Shown in pieces: positions 5,896-10,065 of a stretch of 10,065 nt of DNA. Position 1 is the stretch's first letter, and each line of letters starts with the position of its first letter. Made by a program: the position numbers and the translations under genes. A model generated the notes under the pieces. That model was given only the letters and a program-made list of their open reading frames with translations. It had not been told where the DNA came from and ran no database searches. The DNA is from Paracoccaceae bacterium (GTDB taxonomy: Bacteria; Pseudomonadota; Alphaproteobacteria; Rhodobacterales; Rhodobacteraceae): the NCBI GenBank assembly GCA_021648225.1, contig JAKITE010000105.1, positions 1 through 10,065 on the forward strand. Reading direction: 5' to 3'.

Positions 5896-5902
5896 CAAAA
5901 CC

Positions 5903-6391
5903 GTGGAGCTAGGCTTCAGAGACGAGATAACCAACAAGGTTGACAGCAAGGGTCGCGTATCGATTCCTGCTGCGTTTCGGGCTGTGCTTGCCGAGGGTGA
6001 TCCCGCTTGCGAGACCGGCAAAAACCCCAGAATGGTTTTGATGCACGGCATGGGCGGTGATGCTTGCCTGACCGGATATACCGTTCAGGCTGCCAAGGAG
6101 ATGGAGCAAAAAATCCTGGCCATGCCGTATGGTCGCGACCGCAAAAAATTGCTGCGACGGCTGGCGTCAAAATCCATTCCGCTGGCGATTGACGATAATG
6201 GCCGGATTATCCTGCGCAAAGACCTGATCGAGAAATTCAATATCCCCGACACAGCGGTTTTTGTCGGCATGGTGGAATTGTTCCAGATATGGAATCCCGA
6301 TGATTACGCAGCAGATTCAGCCGATATCGATGCCGATATTGATGATGAAGACGTGCTTGAGCTTTTGAATGAATTACGAATTGGGGGTTAG
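5903..6391 (+). CDS. mraZ: MraZ transcriptional regulator of the dcw cluster
   Basis: The 162-residue protein is a DNA-binding regulator that forms rings and binds repeats upstream of its own operon; in E. coli it represses dcw expression. Two SpoVT-AbrB domains are visible: residues about 5-60 with NKVDSKGRVSIPAAFR, and about 85-135 with the second copy of the motif AIDDNGRIILRKDLIEKF, then VFVGMVELFQIWNPDDY. The start is GTG, set by AGGAG at 5891-5895. After the second domain comes a strongly acidic tail (about 141-155, SADIDADIDDEDVLELL), which appears longer than in many MraZ proteins. The gene opens the dcw operon and is followed by rsmH after two bases. Expression probably depends on readthrough of the leader terminator and on MraZ binding to G-rich repeats in the leader. 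Confidence 0.95.
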   Translation: MELGFRDEITNKVDSKGRVSIPAAFRAVLAEGDPACETGKNPRMVLMHGMGGDACLTGYTVQAAKEMEQKILAMPYGRDRKKLLRRLASKSIPLAIDDNGRIILRKDLIEKFNIPDTAVFVGMVELFQIWNPDDYAADSADIDADIDDEDVLELLNELRIGG

Positions 6392-6393
6392 TT

Positions 6394-7383
6394 ATGGCTG
6401 AAACCGCGCCACATATCCCCGTTCTTATTTCCAGTATCCTTGAAAATATCGAACCTGTTTCCGGCGTCTGGCTGGATGGCACTTTTGGGGCCGGCGGCTA
6501 TACACGGGCTTTGCTGGATGCGGGGGCCGAAAAAGTAATCGCGATTGACCGTGACCCCGAGGTATTTACACGCGCCAAAAGCTGGGCAGGGGAATATGGC
6601 GACCGGCTGGTGTTAAAGCAGGGCGTTTTTGGTGAGCTGGATAGATTGGCTGACGAACCGCTGGATGGTATCGTGCTGGATATCGGTGTTTCTTCGATGC
6701 AGATTGACCAGGCCGAGCGCGGGTTTTCCTTTATGCGTTCCGGCCCGCTGGATATGCGTATGTCACAAGCAGGCCCGTCAGCGGCCGATATTGTTAATCG
6801 CGCGGATGAGGGCATGATTGCCGATATCCTGTTTCAATTCGGCGAAGAACGCAAAAGCCGCCGTATTGCCCATGGTATTGTTGATGCGCGCCAACACGGG
6901 GATTTCAGCGATACGCTGGAACTGGTGCGGGTGGTTGAAAAGGCGCTGCCGCGCTCAAAACCCGGACAGCCTCATCCGGCCACGCGTAGTTTTCAGGCGT
7001 TGCGGATTGCGGTGAATGATGAATTGGGGGAATTGGCGCGGGGGCTGAACGCTGCCGAGGTCGCGTTAAAGCCCGGTGGTATTCTGGCAGTGGTCAGCTT
7101 TCATTCGCTAGAGGATCGCATGGTTAAGCGGTTTATTCAAAACCGTTCCGGCAATGCACCTCAATCCAACCGGTTTGCGCCCGAGCTGGAATCCGGCAAG
7201 CCGCGATTCAAGCGCATCAACCGCAAGGCAATCGAGGCTAGCGAGGCAGAATGCAGCGCCAATCCACGGGCGCGATCCGCAAAATTGCGGCTGGCGCGGC
7301 GACTGGATACCCCTGCACAAAACACCGACCCGTTCAGCATCGGCATGCCAAAGATTGATCTGACCAAAGGAGGGATCCTGTGA
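6394..7383 (+). CDS. rsmH: 16S rRNA (cytosine(1402)-N4)-methyltransferase RsmH (MraW)
   Basis: The 329-residue enzyme uses S-adenosylmethionine to methylate N4 of C1402 in 16S rRNA, in the ribosomal P site. It opens with the family signature HIPVLISSILE (7-17), has the SAM-binding motif DGTFGAGGYT at 28-37 and the acidic IAIDRDP near 48-54, GIVLDIGVSSMQID around residue 90-104, and the conserved VVSFHSLEDRMVKRF at 233-247. The C-terminus (RARSAKLRLARR) is also typical. Length is normal. It starts two bases after mraZ with a G-run (6383-6387) as ribosome binding site, and its stop overlaps the ftsL start. This position second in the dcw cluster is standard. Confidence 0.97.
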   Translation: MAETAPHIPVLISSILENIEPVSGVWLDGTFGAGGYTRALLDAGAEKVIAIDRDPEVFTRAKSWAGEYGDRLVLKQGVFGELDRLADEPLDGIVLDIGVSSMQIDQAERGFSFMRSGPLDMRMSQAGPSAADIVNRADEGMIADILFQFGEERKSRRIAHGIVDARQHGDFSDTLELVRVVEKALPRSKPGQPHPATRSFQALRIAVNDELGELARGLNAAEVALKPGGILAVVSFHSLEDRMVKRFIQNRSGNAPQSNRFAPELESGKPRFKRINRKAIEASEAECSANPRARSAKLRLARRLDTPAQNTDPFSIGMPKIDLTKGGIL

Positions 7384-7706
7384 AACCGTTTTTATATCTA
7401 TGTGCAGCCGTAATTGTGACTTTTTTCGGATATATGACCTTTCAGGTGAATTACGAAACCCGTGACGCCAAAAAACGGGTGGTCCAGTTGCAGCGCGATA
7501 TCGCCTTTGAGCGTGAAGCCATTAGCGTTTTGCGGGTGGAATGGGCGTATCTGAACCGGCCCGAACGGTTACGGATATTGTCGGAAACCTATTTTGACGA
7601 ATTGCGCCTGATGCCGATCCATGCGGAACATTTTGCCGATCGCAGCTCGGTTCTGATCGCGGATATAACGATGCCCGAACCGGTTAGCGCCAGGGGGTAT
7701 GAATGA
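7380..7706 (+). CDS. ftsL: Cell division protein FtsL
   Basis: The 108-residue protein is a bitopic inner-membrane part of the divisome that works with FtsB/FtsQ and activates FtsW-FtsI. A very short cytoplasmic end is followed by one membrane segment (about residues 4-21, FLYLCAAVIVTFFGYMTF), then a periplasmic coiled-coil-like region rich in charged residues (about 26-55) with VEWAYLNRPERLRILSE, the most conserved part of alphaproteobacterial FtsL. The start is GTG inside a GTGA overlap with the rsmH stop; a strong AAAGGAGG (7366-7373) six bases upstream confirms it. Its stop overlaps the ftsI start as ATGA, so translation is probably coupled. FtsL is poorly conserved in sequence, so the call rests on topology, the PERL-type segment and gene order together. 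Confidence 0.93.
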   Translation: MKPFLYLCAAVIVTFFGYMTFQVNYETRDAKKRVVQLQRDIAFEREAISVLRVEWAYLNRPERLRILSETYFDELRLMPIHAEHFADRSSVLIADITMPEPVSARGYE

Positions 7707-9493
7707 TTATCCGTCGCCCGTTGCGCCCGTTGGCGCGTATCTTAAAGGCAAGATTGCGCGGCGTTGACCCCGCGCTTATCGAGGCCGAAGAGCGTGCCGC
7801 GCGGTTGCGAGACCAGCGCATTCGCGAACGTAAACAGGCCGAAAGCCGCCTTGTGCTGATGGCGGCCACATTTTTTCTGGCCTTTGCTGTGGTGGGCGGA
7901 AAAATGGCAATGCTGGCGGCCTATGACCCGGTTGAGCCGGAACTGACCAGCAATTCCAGCCCGATTGTCAATCAACGGGCCGATATTGTTGATCGAAACG
8001 GCATTATTCTGGCAACCAACCTTGTGACCGCGTCTTTGTCGGCACATCCGCAAGATATGGTTGATCCGGTTGGTGCTGCCATTGGCCTTTCGGAAATATT
8101 TCCCGATTTGAATGTTGATTTGTTGTTGCGCCAATTTACCGGAGACCGCAAATTTGTCTGGGTAAAACGCAAATTATCGCCTGAACAACGCCAAATGGTG
8201 CATGATCTGGGTGAGCCGGGTTTGATCATTGGCCCACGCGAATTGCGGCTTTACCCCAACGGTCCGTTTGCCTCGCATATTCTGGGCGGCACCAGTTTCG
8301 GGCGTGAAGGCGTGTATGCAGCCGAAGTGATTGGCGTGGCGGGGGTCGAGCTTCAGTTTGATGATTATTTGCGCGACCCGACCCTTGAGGGTGCGCCATT
8401 GCAGCTGTCCATTGACCTGACCGTGCAAGCGGCCATTCGGCGGGTGCTGGAAGGCGGCATGCAGCTAATGAATGCCAAAGCTGCCAGCGCAATATTGATG
8501 GAGGCCGATACTGGCCGGATAATTTCCATGGTGTCTTTGCCCGATTTTGACCCAAACCACCGGCCAACCCCCGCAATCACCGGCGACCCTGCCGAAAGCC
8601 CGCTGTTTAATCGGGCCGCGCAAGGCAAATACGAGCTGGGCTCGGTGTTTAAGGTATTTACAGCGGCTTTGGCCATGGAGCAGGGCGTCGCTACACCCGA
8701 TTCAATGGTGGATACCAGCGGGCCGTTGGTCTGGAACCGGTTTCGCATTCGCGACTTTCGCAATTACGGGCCGCAGCTTTCTTTGCGGGATGTGATTGTG
8801 AAATCTTCCAATGTCGGGACAGCCCGTTTGGCAGTTGCGGCGGGTGCGGATGCACAACAGGAATTGCTTGATGCATTAGGGCTTCTGGAGGCTTTGCCGC
8901 TTGAATTACCTGAATCGCGTCGATCAAACCCGCTTGTGCCGCAACGCTGGTCTGAAATTTCGACCATGACCATTTCTTACGGGCATGGTCTGGCGGTAAC
9001 CCCTGTGCATCTGGCGGCGGGTTATGCGACCATGGTCAATGGCGGGTTCCGGGTGTATCCGACCTTGCTGAACGATGTTTCGCTGCCAAGCGAGGCTGAT
9101 CGGGTGATTTCGCAAGAAACCTCGGATAATATTCGCGATATGATGCGTCAGGTTGTGGTGCGCGGCACGGCATCATTGGGCGAAGTTGCAGGATACGAGG
9201 TTGGCGGCAAAACCGGCACCGCAGATAAACCTGACCCGCAGGGCGGATATTATGAAGACAGGGTAATCGCAACTTTTGCTTCGGCTTTTCCGATGTCTGA
9301 CCCTAAATATGTGCTGATTGTCACGCTGGACGAACCCGAGGAAACATCGGGGTATGAACCGCGTCGCACGGCGGGCTGGACAGCGGTGCCGGTAGCAGCT
9401 GAAATTATTCGCCGGATTGCACCGCTTATGGGCTTGCGCCCCAGTGCTGTTGGTGAAACACCCGATGAAACCATGCGTCTGACAAGCAACTAG
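7703..9493 (+). CDS. ftsI: Septal peptidoglycan transpeptidase FtsI (PBP3)
   Basis: The 596-residue class B penicillin-binding protein cross-links septal peptidoglycan and is the target of several beta-lactams. A basic cytoplasmic N-terminus of about 48 residues precedes one membrane anchor (about 50-71). The dimerisation (pedestal) domain begins with QRADIVDRNGIILATN. The transpeptidase domain carries all three active-site motifs: SVFK at 314-317 with nucleophile Ser314, SSN at 368-370, and KTGT at 503-506. The gene is intact and of normal length. It starts in an ATGA overlap with ftsL and is followed by murE after nine bases. The unusually long basic N-terminus (many R between 4 and 49) resembles Rhodobacterales FtsI and may help in membrane or divisome contacts. 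Confidence 0.97.
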   Translation: MIIRRPLRPLARILKARLRGVDPALIEAEERAARLRDQRIRERKQAESRLVLMAATFFLAFAVVGGKMAMLAAYDPVEPELTSNSSPIVNQRADIVDRNGIILATNLVTASLSAHPQDMVDPVGAAIGLSEIFPDLNVDLLLRQFTGDRKFVWVKRKLSPEQRQMVHDLGEPGLIIGPRELRLYPNGPFASHILGGTSFGREGVYAAEVIGVAGVELQFDDYLRDPTLEGAPLQLSIDLTVQAAIRRVLEGGMQLMNAKAASAILMEADTGRIISMVSLPDFDPNHRPTPAITGDPAESPLFNRAAQGKYELGSVFKVFTAALAMEQGVATPDSMVDTSGPLVWNRFRIRDFRNYGPQLSLRDVIVKSSNVGTARLAVAAGADAQQELLDALGLLEALPLELPESRRSNPLVPQRWSEISTMTISYGHGLAVTPVHLAAGYATMVNGGFRVYPTLLNDVSLPSEADRVISQETSDNIRDMMRQVVVRGTASLGEVAGYEVGGKTGTADKPDPQGGYYEDRVIATFASAFPMSDPKYVLIVTLDEPEETSGYEPRRTAGWTAVPVAAEIIRRIAPLMGLRPSAVGETPDETMRLTSN

Positions 9494-9502
9494 GAAAACG
9501 CC

Positions 9503-10065
9503 ATGCCAGCAAGGTTAATCGAAAATCTGGGGCTGTCGGGGCTAAGCTCAAAAGCCGGAAGCTGGCCGGAGCATCTGGAAATGACCGGCCTGTCTGTGGA
9601 TAGCCGTCAAACCAAACCGGGGCATCTTTTTTGTGCCATGCCCGGTGTGAATATGCACGGGGCGGAATTTGTTTCTTTTGCGGTGCGTATGGGCGCGGTT
9701 GCGGTGCTAACCGACCCTGCCGGCGTTGAAATTGTAAAGAAAGAGCTGGGCGACCTGCCATTGCCGTTTCTGGTGGCACAAGACCCGCGCAAAGCCTTGT
9801 CGGTGGCAGCGGCCAGCTGGTTTGACGGGCAGCCCGAAAAAATAGTGGCGATCACCGGCACCAACGGCAAAACATCGGTGGCGAATTTCTACCGCCAAAT
9901 CCTGGAAAACCTTGGTAAAAAAGTGGTAAACTTTGGCACAACAGGGGTGGAGGGCGCCATTACCGCGCCGCTGGCCCATACCACGCCCGAACCGATTGCC
10001 TTGCATCAATTATTGCAGGAATTTGCCGCGCAGGGGATTACCCATGCGGCGATGGAGGCTTCTTC
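9503..10065 (+). CDS. murE: UDP-MurNAc-tripeptide synthetase MurE, N-terminal part (3' end outside window)
   Basis: About 187 codons of this Mur ligase are present; the frame stays open to the window end. MurE adds the third amino acid (meso-diaminopimelate in most Gram-negatives) to UDP-MurNAc-L-Ala-D-Glu in the cytoplasm, using ATP. The N-terminal UDP-binding domain shows LSVDSRQTKPGHLFCAMPG (about 30-48). The ATP-binding loop GTNGKTS lies at 119-125, followed by the substrate motif HTTPEP around residue 160 and MEASS at the window edge, all characteristic of MurE. The ATG at 9503 has AGGA (9492-9495) seven bases upstream, overlapping the ftsI stop. Only the first third or so of the usual length is visible, so the central and C-terminal domains, including the site that selects the amino acid, cannot be judged. 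Confidence 0.96.
   Translation, partial: MPARLIENLGLSGLSSKAGSWPEHLEMTGLSVDSRQTKPGHLFCAMPGVNMHGAEFVSFAVRMGAVAVLTDPAGVEIVKKELGDLPLPFLVAQDPRKALSVAAASWFDGQPEKIVAITGTNGKTSVANFYRQILENLGKKVVNFGTTGVEGAITAPLAHTTPEPIALHQLLQEFAAQGITHAAMEAS

Noticed and set aside
5837..5902. A 22-residue N-terminal extension of MraZ
   Set aside because: It would start inside the terminator hairpin; AGGAG before GTG 5903 and the usual MraZ N-terminus support the shorter form.
1..10065. CRISPR arrays, insertion sequences, tRNA genes or attachment sites
   Set aside because: No regularly spaced repeats, transposase-like frames, terminal inverted repeats or tRNA-like sequences were seen on reading both strands.

Overview
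The window looks like a chromosome segment of an alphaproteobacterium, most likely of the Rhodobacterales/Roseobacter type. The reasons are the gene order rnpB - mraZ - rsmH - ftsL - ftsI - murE, an alphaproteobacterial-style RNase P RNA, a Hint_2-type protein of a kind common in that group, and an FtsI with a long basic cytoplasmic N-terminus. This is inference from remembered family features; no database search was run.

Left part (1-2601, + strand): the end of an operon of four genes, each overlapping the next by the four bases ATGA. They are the C-terminal part of an HPr-kinase-like protein (cut by the window edge), two different family 2 glycosyltransferases, and a protein that resembles the uncharacterised nucleotidyltransferase family (NTP_transf_5) but appears to have lost its catalytic motif. 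Kinase-like, glycosyltransferase and nucleotidyltransferase-like genes together suggest a surface-polysaccharide or peptide-modification locus whose product is unknown.

Middle part (2851-5448): rluB (23S rRNA pseudouridine synthase, +) faces a Hint-domain protein gene (-), and the two share a bidirectional intrinsic terminator (3697-3726). The Hint gene has a near-consensus sigma-70 promoter and a good ribosome binding site. Divergent from it is rnpB (5061-5448), the RNase P RNA, closed by a perfect 12-bp P1 helix.

Right part (5449-10065, +): a 454-base gap without protein genes, then the start of the division and cell wall (dcw) cluster: mraZ, rsmH, ftsL, ftsI and the first part of murE. 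Just upstream of mraZ, at 5831-5866, lies a perfect 10-bp hairpin followed by a T-run. With a promoter-like element near 5631-5660 it outlines a leader RNA of about 200 nt that matches the position, size and logic of the UpsM sRNA of Rhodobacter sphaeroides. No room remains between this terminator and the mraZ start for another full promoter with a leader, so transcripts reaching mraZ from upstream must read through the terminator. The dcw genes overlap or nearly abut and are probably co-transcribed: MraZ regulates, RsmH methylates 16S rRNA, FtsL and FtsI belong to the septal peptidoglycan machinery, and MurE makes the precursor.

The parts least explained by known biology are the glycosyltransferase operon with its degenerate nucleotidyltransferase-like member, the single-cysteine Hint protein, and the fine structure of the mraZ leader.
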